Source of the DNA: Azorinus chamasolen
Taxonomy: Eukaryota > Mollusca > Bivalvia > Cardiida > Solecurtidae
Assembly: GCA_963576725.1 (NCBI GenBank)
Contig: OY755237.1
Span: 52,022,253 to 52,086,252 of the forward strand
Direction of reading: 5' to 3'
Length of the DNA: 64,000 nt
The notes under the pieces are model-generated. The model was not told the DNA's origin. It was given only the letters and a program-made list of their open reading frames with translations, and searched no databases. Numbering within the stretch: position 1 is the first letter of the stretch; each line of letters opens with the position of its first letter. The position numbers and the translations under genes were made by a program. Below are positions 44,300 to 54,860 of this stretch, piece after piece.

Positions 44300-44481
44300 G
44301 TAGCCATCTACATGTGTATCTTTTTGGCGAACAACAATTGTACTGTTTTGCCAGGTAAGCATCAATACATCTATTGAGGTATAGTAATGCGGACACCAAA
44401 ACATATTGTTAGTGGTATTTAATAATCAGTCCAAGATAATAATCAGACAAGAAATTTCAAGCTGGCGTCTTTTACAGCAAC

Positions 44482-44636
44482 TTAACCCTTTGAATACAGA
44501 AACTGATTTAACTGGCATTTGCAAACAGTGTAGACCCAGGCCATAGGAGCCCTCTTATAAGGGTCTGCACTGTTTGTTTTTCAAAAATTGTGTCAGCAAA
44601 GTTTACCATTCCATATTAAATGGACTTCACTGTTAA
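44482..44636 (+). mobile_element. TTAA-E MITE
   Basis: TTAACCCTTTGAATACAGAA start, GCAAACAGTGTAGACCCAGG and GGGTCTGCACTGTTTG core, end TTCACTGTTAA sharing TTAA 44633-44636. Confidence 0.65.
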
Positions 44637-44909
44637 CCCTCTTTTTCATATAAACACCTTTTCACGCATTTGCGAACAGAGAAGACTCGGTTCAGATGGC
44701 TCCTTTACATGTATATTTGGAGCCATCTGTTCAGGGTCTGCTGCATCTGTTCAGGGTCTGCTGCTTTTGTTTATGGTATAATATCTAGATCTGATTCTTT
44801 ACTGTCTGCCTGTACATCCTGAGTTCATTTTGCCATTATAAAAATTCAGCTAATAAACATTCACGATGTCATTATTTTTTAAATGAATATTCAACAAGGA
44901 AAGGGTTAA
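44633..44909 (+). mobile_element. TTAA-B MITE
   Basis: TTAACCCTCTTTTTCATATA..CAAGGAAAGGGTTAA. The right arm end ATCTGTTCAGGGTCTGCTGC is duplicated in tandem. 44910-45270 shows nothing. Confidence 0.75.
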
Positions 44910-45279
44910 ACAATATACAACACTCAAAGGGTTAAGCCAAACAATCAGTTTCGGGCCACATACTGTTATCTTCTGAGGAGAAGTTATTCAAGTTAACTAA
45001 ACCCCTTTTCCATGCTATAAAATTCTGGATGTCTATGAAAATCCATAATGTATTATATGGACCCTTTGAATAAATTAAGAGTACTCTTCAAGGTACAGGT
45101 AGAGAGGGCAAAAAGAATAACAGTGGCTCAACTATGGTTGGACATTCTATCAATCACTTTTGAGTCTGAATGTTCAATGATTCCAAAATACCTGTCGGTG
45201 CTACATTATGCTAGATAAGGGATAACCTAGATTACATTCTGTGATGTAAAAATAGTTGGGAAATTTGCAGCCGAGTTTT

Positions 45280-45868
45280 ACCTTGGGATACAGGAGCACA
45301 TTGAGAATGGGGAAAAACACTGTTGGCACAATCCTACTGTACAATGGGATACAGGAGCACATTGAGAATGTGGGAAATACACTGTTGGCACAATCCTACT
45401 GTACAATGGGATACAGGAGCATATTGAGAATGGGGAAATACACTGTTGGCACAATCCTAATGGGGAAAAACACTGTTGGCACAATCCTACTGTACAATGG
45501 GATACAGGAGCACATTGAGAATGGGGAAATACACTGTTGGCACAATCCTACTGTACAATGGGATACAGGAGCACATTGAGAATGGGGAAATACACTGTTG
45601 GCACAATCCTAATGGGGAAATACATGGTTGGCACAATCCTAAAGGGGAAATACACTGTTGGCACAATCCTAGTGTACAATGGGATACAGGAGCACATTGA
45701 GAATGGGGAAATACACTGTTGGCACAATCCTAATGGGGAAATACACTGTTGGCACAATCCTAGTGTACAATGGGATACAGGAGCACATTGAGAATGGGGA
45801 AATACACTGTTGGCACAATCCTAATGGGGAAATACACTGTTGGCACAATCCTAGTGTACAATGGGACG
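45280..45868 (+). repeat. composite minisatellite, 61-bp and 30-bp units
   Basis: GGGATACAGGAGCACATTGA / GAATGGGGAAATACACTGTT / GGCACAATCCT units alternate with a shorter unit that lacks the first part. The pattern suggests unequal exchange. Open frames in several phases are by-products. Confidence 0.9.
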
Positions 45869-45889
45869 TGCTGAAGATTCAGATTCAGA

Positions 45890-46093
45890 TGCTCATAAAT
45901 ACACCTTTCTATGCCTTTGCAAACAGGGAAGACCTAGCACAGACATCACCTGTAGGACCCTCCTGATCTGGGTCTGCTCCATTTGTTTTTTCTGCCACAG
46001 TTAATTTTTTTGTGTCAATGTGCCGTTACAAATATTAATCTAATTAACATTTAAGAATGATGTAATTTTCTCACATGGCGTAAAGGTTTAAAC
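45890..46093 (+). mobile_element. TTAA-B MITE, left end lost
   Basis: CTCATAAATACACCTTTCTA..ATGGCGTAAAGGTTTAA; the hairpin has many mismatches. Confidence 0.55.
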
Positions 46094-46127
46094 ATGTCTA
46101 CAGCGACCATCCAAAAAAGTCTAATTC

Positions 46128-46472
46128 TGTGTTTATATGACAGGCAGCAGCTTAATGCAGGGCATAGTTATGCATAATGCTCCAATAGGAGCTTTCTCCA
46201 TTACCTTTATCCTACATTAACCATTTCCTCCATAAATACACCTTTCTGCGCCTCTGTAAGTCACTTCTTGAAACCATTGTGATAAATAGAGCATTTGCCG
46301 TTATATTTTTTACAATGGTTTCAGAACTATACAATTCTAAAAAATCTTTTCTGTCGTACATGCTCCTTTTCAGTAGTTTTATTCAAAGAGGTTGGGTCTA
46401 AAAATAGCCTATGAGAGAATGGGTTAAGCAACCATCAACTTATGCGGTTGCTAAAAACAGGTTCTACCATAC
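46128..46472 (+). mobile_element. TA-C MITE interrupted by TTAA-A
   Basis: CAGGCAGCAGCTTAATGCAG..GCTCC AATA GGAGC..CCTACA, then the inserted MITE, then GCAACCATCAACTTATGCGG and AACAGGTTCTACCATA. Other copies read TGCATTAAGC at this point. Confidence 0.65.
46217..46427 (+). mobile_element. TTAA-A MITE nested in TA-C
   Basis: TTAACCATTTCCTCCATAAA..GAGAGAATGGGTTAA. Most of the right hairpin arm is missing (TTTTTTACAATGGTTTC remains). Confidence 0.75.
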
Positions 46473-46973
46473 ATATAATATTAGAGCTCTTTGTGAAATG
46501 TATGCAGTTTACAGCAAATATGGCATTGCATCAAGGAAGCAGGGTCTGCATCATTTGTAAAGCCAGATAATATAGTACTGCACATTCAACTGATTGTCAA
46601 ACAGTGGCGATCCTGAACTGATGCCATATCTAATCTTGGTCTACCATATCTGATTGTAAATTGTGAAGGTCCGTTTCAAATTGTGACAGGGTCCGTTTTA
46701 CGGTACCAGTTATATAGCGGAAAAAATCGCTGATTGAACACTTAATTTGGCTAGTTGTGTATATTGTGGAAAAATAAGACTTCAATTTACGATGAACAAT
46801 TTACCTTCCAAGGTTTTTTTATTTCCATAATGTGCATAAATTTTAAAATATGTGTATTTGATGGTGAAATTGAATTATTGAGTGATATTTTCATGTTGCT
46901 AACAATCAATATCTCAATATTAAGGGCTTCAAATAAGAAATGTTTAACTGCTGATCAAAGAGACTGATAATGT

Positions 46974-47202
46974 TTAACCCTCTCCCTAATAATCAAGCAT
47001 TTTCTCGTACTGGCAGACAGAGAAGACCAAGACCAGACAGCTGTCTGGTCTTAGTCTGTTCTGACTACTTATGAATTTTCATTACATGCAGTTCCATTTT
47101 CTCACCAAAAGTTTACTTTAAAACATTCCCCAAAAATTATTATGACTGAATATTCATGAGGTCATGAAACAACTAATAAATAAAGAACAGGGAAAGGGTT
47201 AA
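46974..47202 (+). mobile_element. TTAA-B-related MITE
   Basis: TTAACCCTCTCCCTAATAAT..CAGGGAAAGGGTTAA. The core is the compact palindrome AAGACCAGACAGCTGTCTGG TCTT without the ATAGG centre. Confidence 0.7.
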
Positions 47203-47722
47203 TCAACAACTATGAAAGTAGATCATGGAACATTGCTACTCAAGAGCAATTGCTCAATTTTCCATATTTACAAGTTCATACCAAGATTAAAAAAAATCTC
47301 CAATAAATTCAGCCCTTAATCTTAGGAAAAATACTTAGCCTGTCAATAAAGATGTAGTCTGCTACAAAGTTGCTAAAAAAAACCATCTTAAATATAGTTT
47401 TATAGCATAAACAGAATAGAGGTATGTTCAACTTCAAGCATGACACCTTTCTAAAGAAATCCAATTTGGATGACACTTTGGACTAAACTTTTGGAGTTTA
47501 GATAAGAATTTTCATGTAGACTAGATTTGAACAAGTTGCATGATTATTATGGTCAAGTCAAATATTTAAATGTTTGATACAGGCAGTGCATTTATTAAAC
47601 ATTTATTATTGAAACATTGCTGATGTACTGCAGCTTGTTTCCATTAAACCCAAATGTAAATAATGAATTTCTTGTACAAATAAAAAGGGACAGTGATGTC
47701 AATTTTTTTCTTAAATCTTCCT
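47203..47722. other. no gene or clear repeat
   Basis: AT-rich DNA with no recognised family word and no supported exon. Confidence 0.5.
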
Positions 47723-47812
47723 TTAACCCCCAGATTTAGGATGGCCATGAAAAACAGTGCAGACCCCTATCAGAATTCTCCTGTATAGGAGCCCTCTGAT
47801 TGTTTTTCTTAG
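47723..47812 (+). mobile_element. TTAA-E fragment
   Basis: TTAACCCCCAGATTTAGGAT and AAAAACAGTGCAGACCCCTA, then half a hairpin. Confidence 0.5.
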
Positions 47813-47869
47813 CTGTCATTGAAAACGCTGCTTTTATGAGACTTTTTACATCTATATCTGAAGTGGAGT

Positions 47870-48350
47870 CAAAGCCTTGTTTTTTTGCGTGGCTTTGCTG
47901 CTACTTCAGTCACGCTTTAACGTCACTTTTCTGTCACTTAAGATAAATGCCACTTTTATGTCACTTTTCTGTAGTCTGAAAAAAACCGTCGCTTTTTTCA
48001 TGAGGCACGTTTTTGAGTGGCAGAAAAGTGGCGTAAAAGCAAGCTTAAACGCCGCGGTATTGGCACCGGCGTAAAAGCTTGCTTTTACGCCACTTTTCTG
48101 CCACTTCATAAAAACGACGCTTTTAGATTGCTTAGGAAAGCGGCGTTTAAGCCACATGCATTTTACGCAGCTTTTCTGTCACTTTTCTGCAGCTCCCAGA
48201 TTTTACGTCACTTTTTTAGTAAGCCACACAAAACGTGCCTAAAACGAGGGTGCCAATACCGCGGCGTAAAAGCTTGCTTTTCCGCCACTTTAACGTCACT
48301 AAAAGCGTAGCTTTTAGCGACGTTAAATGTCGCTTTTTTCCGCAAGGGCT
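47870..48350. mobile_element. complex fold-back element
   Basis: Perfect 28-bp arms at 48017-48044 and 48077-48104 (GTGGCAGAAAAGTGGCGTAA..) close a short loop. More inverted words lie outside: CCGCGGTATTGGCACC / GGTGCCAATACCGCGG (about 48052 and 48249), and AAAGCGTAGCTTTTAGCGAC. The G+C and CpG content exceed that of the neighbours. Likely a MITE or fold-back; the ends are not certain. Confidence 0.7.
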
Positions 48351-48392
48351 ACCAGGATTTTTTTTCTGGTAGTCACTGGGCTAGTTCCAAAA

Positions 48393-49915
48393 ACAAGAGG
48401 GCCATGAGGCCCTGAAGCGCTCACCTGAGATAACCCCAGGGACGGGCCATTTTTGACCAAGAAGTCATCATTTGTACAACATTGGTAGAGAACCACAAGG
48501 CAAAGCAGTATGCCATTAATTAAAGGTCTAAGCCTAATGGTTTCAGAGAAAAATAATATTTCATATTTTTCCTATGAAAAACTGATAAGCCCCACGGCAG
48601 GGCCAAGTTTTGCCCAGAGGCCAGGGTCGTAAGTTGAACATTCTTGGCAGAGGACCACAAGCCAAGCTACATATTTGTATAGGACCATTAGATCATGTTA
48701 CATACCAAACATCAAAGGTCTAGGCCTTACAGTTTCAGAAGATTTTTAAAGATTTTGCTATGAAAAACTGATAAGCACTTGGGCGGGCCATTTTTGGCCC
48801 AGGGGTCATAATTTGAACAATCTTTGTAGAGAACCATTACATCATGCTACATTCCAAATATCAAAGGTATAGGCCTAACAGTTTCAGACAAAAAGATTTT
48901 TAAAGATTTTCCTATGAAAAACTGATAAGCCCTTGGGCGGGGCCATTTTCAGTCCAGGGTCATAATTTGAACAATCTTTGTAGAGGCCCATTAGACCATG
49001 CTACATGCCAAATAGCAAAGGTCTAGGCCTTACAGTTTCAGAGAAGAAGATTTTTAAAGACTTTCCTATGAAAAACCGATAAGCCCTTGGGCGGGGCCAT
49101 TTTTCGCCCAGGGGTCATAATTTGAACAACTTTTGTAAAGGACCATTAGATCATGCTACATACCAAATATCAAAGGTCTAGGCCTTACAGTTTCAGAGAA
49201 GAAGATTTTTAAAGATTTTCCTATGAAAAACTGATAAGCCCTTGGGCGGGGCCATTTTTGGCCCAGGGGTCATAATTTGAACAACTTTTGTAAAGGACCA
49301 TTAGATTATCCTACATACCAAATATCAAAGGTCTAGGCCTTACAGTTTCAGAGAAGAAGAATTTTAAAGATTTTCCTATGAAAAACTGATAAGCCCTTGG
49401 GCGGGGCCATTTTTGGTCCAGGGGTCATAATTTGAACCACTTTTGTAGAGGACCATTAGATCATGCTACATACCAAATATCAAAGGTCTAGGCCATACAG
49501 TTTCAGAGAAGAAGATTTTTAACTTCAAATTCCATATTACCATATATGGAAAAAATGACCACGCCCTCTGGCGGCCATGTTTTATGCCGGATCAAAATTC
49601 TTAAAGTCTATCAACTGAGAAACATTTTGGTGAAAATTATATTCAAATCGGACAAGTCATTCTGGAGAAGAAGATTTTTCTAGATATTGTGTACAGTTGC
49701 CATGGCAACAAGACCGATGGCCCCACCCACTATCTTTTAAACAACTTTTGAAGCACCCACTCACAGTATGTATCTGACCAAGTTTGGTTACAATTGGGCA
49801 GTCGGTTTCAGAGAAGAAGTCGTTTGAAATTGTTGACGGACAGACAGCCGGACGCCGGACACAGGGGTATCACAATAGCTCACCTTGAGCACTTTGTGCT
49901 CTGGTGAGCTAAAAA
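48393..49915 (+). mobile_element. HINE-D array, long copy
   Basis: ACAAGAGGGCCATGAGGCCC hairpin and TGAAGCGCTCACCTGA start. Seven or more cores follow about 155 bp apart (CTTGGGCGGGGCCATTTTTG near 48778, 48932, 49086, 49242, 49397). A different segment follows at 49520-49830, then GACGGACAGACAGCCGGACGCC and the 3' hairpin AGCTCACCTTGAGC..GGTGAGCTAAAAA. Confidence 0.85.
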
Positions 49916-50590
49916 GTGAGGTTAACATACCGGTATACTTGACAGATTTATGTACTCTTGCTTACAGGTGAAGCTTGTGATGTTGAACAAATGTTCCAAG
50001 TTTCAAAGCTTTATCTAAAAGGGTTATGTAAATAAGTGGACTTTAACATAAACATTAACCAAAAATTCTAAGTTAAAAAGGGCCATAACTCTGTCAAAAT
50101 ACTTGACAGAGTTATGTAAACTTGCATACAGGTGAAGCTTGTGATGGTGAACAAGTTCTCCAAGTTTCAAAGCTTTATCTCAAAGAGTTATGTAAAGAAG
50201 TGGACTTACAACATAAATTGAGATCAAAATATTTGCTTAACGCAAATTCTAAGTCCAATTGTGCGACCTTGACCTTGGATATGTGTACCTGGACAACCCA
50301 TGCTACTGTAGTATGTCAAGATAAACATTGTGGTGAAATCTGAGAAGGATCCACTAAGCAGAACTTGAGTTAGAGATGTTACAGACAGTCATTTAACATA
50401 TTTGCTAAACGCAAATGCTAAACGCACATTCTAAAGCCAATTATGCGACATTGACCTTTGATATACGTACCGGGACTGAACATGCTACGGAAGCATGTCC
50501 AGATAAACATTGTGATTAAATTTGAGAAGGATCTACCAAACAGACAGCGCCATTCCATAACATGTCCCCTTTTTTCAAACGGGCGTATAA
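49916..50590 (+). mobile_element. HINE-N array with a K-like second half
   Basis: Two N cores, then two copies of a different unit (GACCTTGACCTTGGATATGT, ATAAACATTGTG, TTTGAGAAGGATC), then TGTCCCCTTTTTTCAAACGG plus GCGTATAAAA as 3' end. No 5' ACAAGAG: it may be a 5' truncated copy next to the HINE-D array. Confidence 0.6.
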
Positions 50591-51620
50591 AACAAGAGCT
50601 GTCACAGGACAGCGCGCTCGACAATTCTCAGAATTGTTAGTGTAAAAATGCTTGATAGTGGACTAAAATAGTGTCCAATGATACTAGAAGCAAGTAATCA
50701 GTCTTAGTAAAATATCTTTAATAGCATTCAGGATGTAGGATCTCTTTGAACTCTTTAATGAAAGAGAAAAACTTACAGTAAAAAAGGGCAATAATTTCTG
50801 TTAAAATACTTGACAGAGTCATGTACTCTTGCCTACATATGAAGCTTGAGGTGGTGAACAAGTGTTCCAAGTTTCAAAGCTTTATCTCAAAGGGTTATGT
50901 AAATAAGTGGACTTTAACAAAAACCTTAACCAAAAATTCTAAGTTAAAAAGGGCCATAATTCTGTCAAAATGCTTGACAGAGTTATGTACTCTTGCATAC
51001 AGATGAAGATTGTGGTGGTGAACAAGTGTTCCAAGTTTTAAAGCTTTATTCCAAAGGTAAGAGGCAAAAAGTGGACCTTAACAAAAACCTTAACCAAAAA
51101 TTCTGTACTCTTGCCTACAGATAAAGTTTGTGATGGTGAACAAGTGTTTCAAGTTTTAAAGCTTTATCTCAAAGGGTTATGTAAATAAGTGGACTTTAAC
51201 AAAAACCTTAACCAAAAGTTCTAAGTCAAAAAGGGCCATAATTCTGTCAAAATGCTTGACAGAGTTATGTACTCTTGCCTACAGATGAAGATTGTGGTGG
51301 TGAACAAGTGTTCCAAGTTTCAAAGCTTTATTACAAAGGTAAGAGGCAAAAAGTGGACTTTAACAAAAACCTTAACCAAAAATTCTAAGTAAAAAAGGGC
51401 CATAATTCTGTCAAAATGCTCGACAGAGTTATGTACTCTTACCTACAGATGAAGTTTGTGGTGGTGAACAAGTGTTCCAAAGTTCAAAGCTTTATTCCAA
51501 AGGTTAGAGGCAAAAAGTGGACTTTAACAAAAACCATAACCAAAGTGTGACGCGGACACCGACGCCAACGCCGGGGCGAGTAGGATAGCTCCACCATTCT
51601 TCGAATAGTCGAGCTAAAAA
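50591..51620 (+). mobile_element. HINE-N array, complete
   Basis: AACAAGAGCTGTCACAGGAC 5' hairpin and GCGCGCTCGAC. Five cores follow about 160 bp apart (GAGTTATGTACTCTTGCCTA, AAAGCTTTATCTCAAAGGGT, GACTTTAACAAAAACCTTAA). Then GACGCGGACACCGACGCC and a 3' end TTCTTCGAATAGTCGAGC + TAAAAA. Confidence 0.8.
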
Positions 51621-51715
51621 TGAATTTGTCGGACACTGCATAATTTTTATCATCTCTAATAAAGTTACACTACCAGGGATGTTACAGTTTTTAAAGGTTT
51701 CTTGCATTTTGTACA

Positions 51716-51775
51716 CAAATGGTTGCATAATGCAGAATGAAAGCAATGCATGGTTTTCATTCTGCATTAAGCTAT
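51716..51775. mobile_element. TA-C core hairpin
   Basis: AATGCAGAATGAAAGCAATG / GCATGGTTTTCATTCTGCAT with almost no loop. Ends lost. 51776-51990 shows nothing. Confidence 0.55.
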
Positions 51776-51995
51776 CAGTATTTTGAAGAAAAAAAAAAAT
51801 CCTTTATCTAATGGATATTGTATCCGCTCCCACCCCCTTCTTTTTCCGATAAAAGGGGAGTTTCTTACAGTAGGATGGTTTAAATTAGGGACAATATGGT
51901 AGTTCTGCATACCACAATGTCATGATCTTTGGTCAAAGTGCTGAGCGTATACGTATACACATACATGTAGCCAACATAGTACAACCTCTGAACAA

Positions 51996-52068
51996 CAACA
52001 ACCCCTCCAAACCTGTTTATTTGAGTTCTTTAGACAGGTAGTAGCTAAATGCAGAAATGAGCTGTTGA
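51996..52068 (+). mobile_element. TA-C fragment
   Basis: CAACCCCTCCAAACCTGTTT left end and TAGCTAAATGCAGAAATGAG; the hairpin is cut. Confidence 0.45.
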
Positions 52069-52074
52069 AGCTAC

Positions 52075-52293
52075 ATTTATCTGATCAGGGTCTGCTGTTT
52101 GCTTATGCACTGATAAAGGCTTGTCAATTCTAGTTTCTACTATGGTAAAAACTCCACCAATTCTAGTTTCTACTATGGTAAAAACTCCACCATTCATATA
52201 ACACCATTACAAAAGTTCAGCGAATTAATATTCATGAGTCATGATTATATCTTATTATTTCTAATTTGAATATTCATGAGGGACAGTGTTTAA
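52075..52293 (+). mobile_element. TTAA-B MITE, left part lost
   Basis: TCTGATCAGGGTCTGCTGTT to CATGAGGGACAGTGTTTAA. The middle segment AATTCTAGTTTCTACTATGG is duplicated in tandem (52117-52185). Shares TTAA 52290-52293 with the next element. Confidence 0.65.
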
Positions 52294-52467
52294 CCCTTTC
52301 CTCCATAAATACGCCTTTCTACACCTCTGTAAAAGTCGAATTATTTATCACAATGGTTTCGAAGCTACACAATTCTAAAATTTTCCTTTTCTTTAGTAAA
52401 TGCTCCTTTTCCGTAGATTTATTCAAAGAGGTTGGATTTAAAAATGGCCTATGAGGTAAAAGGTTAA
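52290..52467 (+). mobile_element. TTAA-A MITE lacking its left hairpin arm
   Basis: TTAACCCTTTCCTCCATAAA, AAAAGTCGAATTATTTATCA, CAATGGTTTC right arm only, ..GAGGTAAAAGGTTAA. Confidence 0.75.
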
Positions 52468-52639
52468 CTGAGCAAAGTGCGGTACACAATTCCACTTATT
52501 TCCAGTAATACAGAATTCTTGCATGTGCAAACAATAATCACATGTAAAATGATTAGTAATTCATTGATGTCTCTAGCTCTTTGAATGATTAGTAATTCAT
52601 TGATGTCCCTAGCTCTTTGAATGCCCTGCATGCACATAT

Positions 52640-52718
52640 TGTCCTTTGCAAACAGTGTAGACCAAGGTCAGAGGGCTCCTGTCCTCTGATCTGGGTCTTC
52701 ACAGTTTGTCATTCAAAA
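52640..52718. mobile_element. TTAA-E core fragment
   Basis: GCAAACAGTGTAGACCAAGG, TCAGAGGGCTCCTGTCCTCT hairpin, TCACAGTTTGTC. A 41-bp direct duplication (GATTAGTAATTCATTGATGT) precedes it at 52550-52620. Confidence 0.5.
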
Positions 52719-52967
52719 TCCTCCAGCATATTTCAGGCTATCCTACTCAGTAACTGTTTAGACTCTATAGTAACATACTGTTTGGGGTTTTCCACTCCGA
52801 AAGTTCAGCATGGACAGGGCTATTATCTGAGGGAAAAAACCTGCAGTAGCAAGTGCTGGCATTTCATTCAGCACTAGACATTCTCAGCCGGCTGTACAAC
52901 TTTTGCCTGCCCCAGCTGCCAAAACTTCACAGCCAACAATATACAAAGCAACATTTTTGTAATTCTA

Positions 52968-53123
52968 TTAACCCCTGTCCTTCATGTAGAAGCTTTTTCA
53001 TGCATTTGCAATTATACAAACAGAGTAGACCCAGATCAGAAACTCCTGATCTGTTCAGATATGAAATGATACAGATCTAGATCCGACTGTATAGTTTCTA
53101 CCAATGCCAACAACTCCTGTTAA
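52968..53123 (+). mobile_element. TTAA-B MITE, internally deleted
   Basis: TTAACCCCTGTCCTTCATGT start and CAACAACTCCTGTTAA end; the hairpin is reduced to GATCAGAAACTCCTGATC. Confidence 0.6.
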
Positions 53124-53391
53124 CCCTTTACCTGATGAGTGATGAATATTCATCAATGAAAAGACTGAATATTACATTGTAATTAGCTGAATTTTTAGAA
53201 AAACATATTTATGAACAAGGAACATTTTGACCATGGTAGATACTGTAAAATCAGATCTATATTACACCATAACCAAACAGAGCACACCCTCTAGGCTCAT
53301 CAAATGACTCCTACACGACTCGAGCCATCTGATTTGGGTTTACTCGGTTTGCAAAGGCCTAAAGAGATGTCGATATCGGGTCAAGCGTTAA
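53120..53391 (-). mobile_element. TTAA-B MITE, reverse orientation
   Basis: Shares TTAA at both ends with neighbours (53120-53123 and 53388-53391). Hairpin with ATCAAATGACTCC..GAGCCATCTGAT near 53298-53335. Confidence 0.7.
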
Positions 53392-53482
53392 TCCTTGCAA
53401 TGCTACAGGAACCAATTTTTGATGACCCTGGCAACAGTATGGACCCTGCACCTCTTCAGGGTTCAAACAGTTTGAGACCCAT
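53388..53482 (+). mobile_element. TTAA-E MITE, right end lost
   Basis: TTAATCCTTGCAATGCTACA start and GCAACAGTATGGACCCTGCA / TTCAGGGTTCAAACAGTTTG core. Third link in a chain of TTAA elements. Confidence 0.55.
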
Positions 53483-53686
53483 AGTTTTTGTGTTATTAAA
53501 ATAGAATAGCAGCAGTTGATAAATTTGGTAGACAAATGTTACTAGGTATTGAAAGAGTTTAAACACATTTAAGCAATTAGTATGTAATTCTTTATTTCAT
53601 GTGGACTCGATATATTAACTTTGAACAGTATCTATTTTCATTCCGAGGGATATCGATGTTGCTGAAAAATTGTCAATGATGGTTTC

Positions 53687-53874
53687 ACCCTTACAACGCT
53701 CAGTTTTCAAATGGACTCTTCCAAACTTCAAACAGGTCAAGCTAGCTTAGGTGAATATTTAGGAATAATTTTTCTAAAGAAAAGTGTAACATTACAAACA
53801 GTGCAGATCCTGATCTGGGTGTTCATTGTTTGCACAGGAGATTAGTGACTCATGTCCTTCACAGTAAGGGTTAA
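53687..53874 (+). mobile_element. TTAA-E MITE
   Basis: CCCTTACAACGCTCAGTTTT..TTCACAGTAAGGGTTAA outer pair. The core CAAACAGTGCAGATCCTGAT is reduced. Same plan as 33308-33550. Confidence 0.65.
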
Positions 53875-54164
53875 AGTGGAGGACTAATAAAGTGAAACAA
53901 ATATATATATATATGCTGTAACAGAACTAAGAACCCTCTGATCTGGATCTGCACTGTTAGCCTATTAACAATTATGTAGACACTAGTAGATAGATAGGTT
54001 AATAAACTAAGCTTTGTTCCAGCTTCTCAAATTATTGGATACAGAGTTAAAGGTCAAAGGTGAAACTGATTATGTATAGTTCACTGGAATGCTTGCCTCT
54101 CAGTCTGGGAGCTATTTTACCCATAACTAGCTGATCACATACCAGTATACATGTATATATAAGT

Positions 54165-54411
54165 AGTCACCCTTTCCCTCACATAAAAGCCTTTTCACGC
54201 ATTTGCAAACAGAGTACATGTAGACCCAGATCAGCCAGCTCCCATAGGAGACATCTGATCAGGACTGCTCTGTTTGCTTTTGATGTACATGTATGCTATC
54301 TACAGTTTTTGTCAAAGCACAATGTACCATGAAAATTTTACTTTCTAAATAATTTAGCTCATAAATATTCATATTATTTCTTAAACTAATTATGAACAAG
54401 GGAAGGGTTAC
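54165..54411 (+). mobile_element. TTAA-B MITE
   Basis: TCACCCTTTCCCTCACATAA..ACAAGGGAAGGGTTACA with hairpin GATCAGCCAGCTCCCATAGG. Confidence 0.65.
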
Positions 54412-54860
54412 ACCTTCACAAACTGAGTAAACCCAGATCAGTTGGCTCTTACAGGGTCTGTTGTTTGCTTACATTTAGGAAATTAGGAACAATCTGACTC
54501 TACAGTTTCCATCAACACCAAAACAAATACTGTCAACAGATTTTTTATATGCCTTTATAAAAAATTCAGTTAACCCATTCCTCCATAGGCTATTTTTGGA
54601 TCCAACCACTTTAGATAAATCTACCTAAAAGGAGCATTAACTAGAGAAAAGGAAAATTTTAGAATTTTGTAGTTTGAATTTCAAATTGAAACCATTGTGA
54701 TAAATAGAGCATTGGCTCCTATAGGAGTAAATGCTCTATTTATCACAATGGTTTCATAAAGTGACTTTTACAGAGGCGTAGAAAGGCGTATTTATGGAGG
54801 AAAGGGTTAATAATTATTTACAATGTCATTATTTCTTTAAATACATGAATCAACCTGGAA
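54412..54860 (+). mobile_element. TTAA-B MITE interrupted by TTAA-A
   Basis: CTTCACAAACTGAGTAAACC..TTATAAAAAATTCAG on the left and TAATTATTTACAATGTCATT on the right are contiguous in other copies (AAAATTCAGCTAATAAATAT). The MITE at 54570-54810 lies between. Confidence 0.65.
54570..54810 (-). mobile_element. TTAA-A MITE nested in TTAA-B
   Basis: TTAACCCATTCCTCCATAGG..GGAGGAAAGGGTTAA, hairpin 54678-54757 with a duplicated TTTGAATTTCAAATTG before it. Confidence 0.85.

Noticed and set aside
45256..45966. Several overlapping frames with GNTLL/CQQCISP-like repeats
   Set aside because: Composite minisatellite in several phases on both strands; not coding.
47877..48310. Arg/Lys-rich frames on both strands
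   Set aside because: They fall within the fold-back element and mirror each other across its arms.
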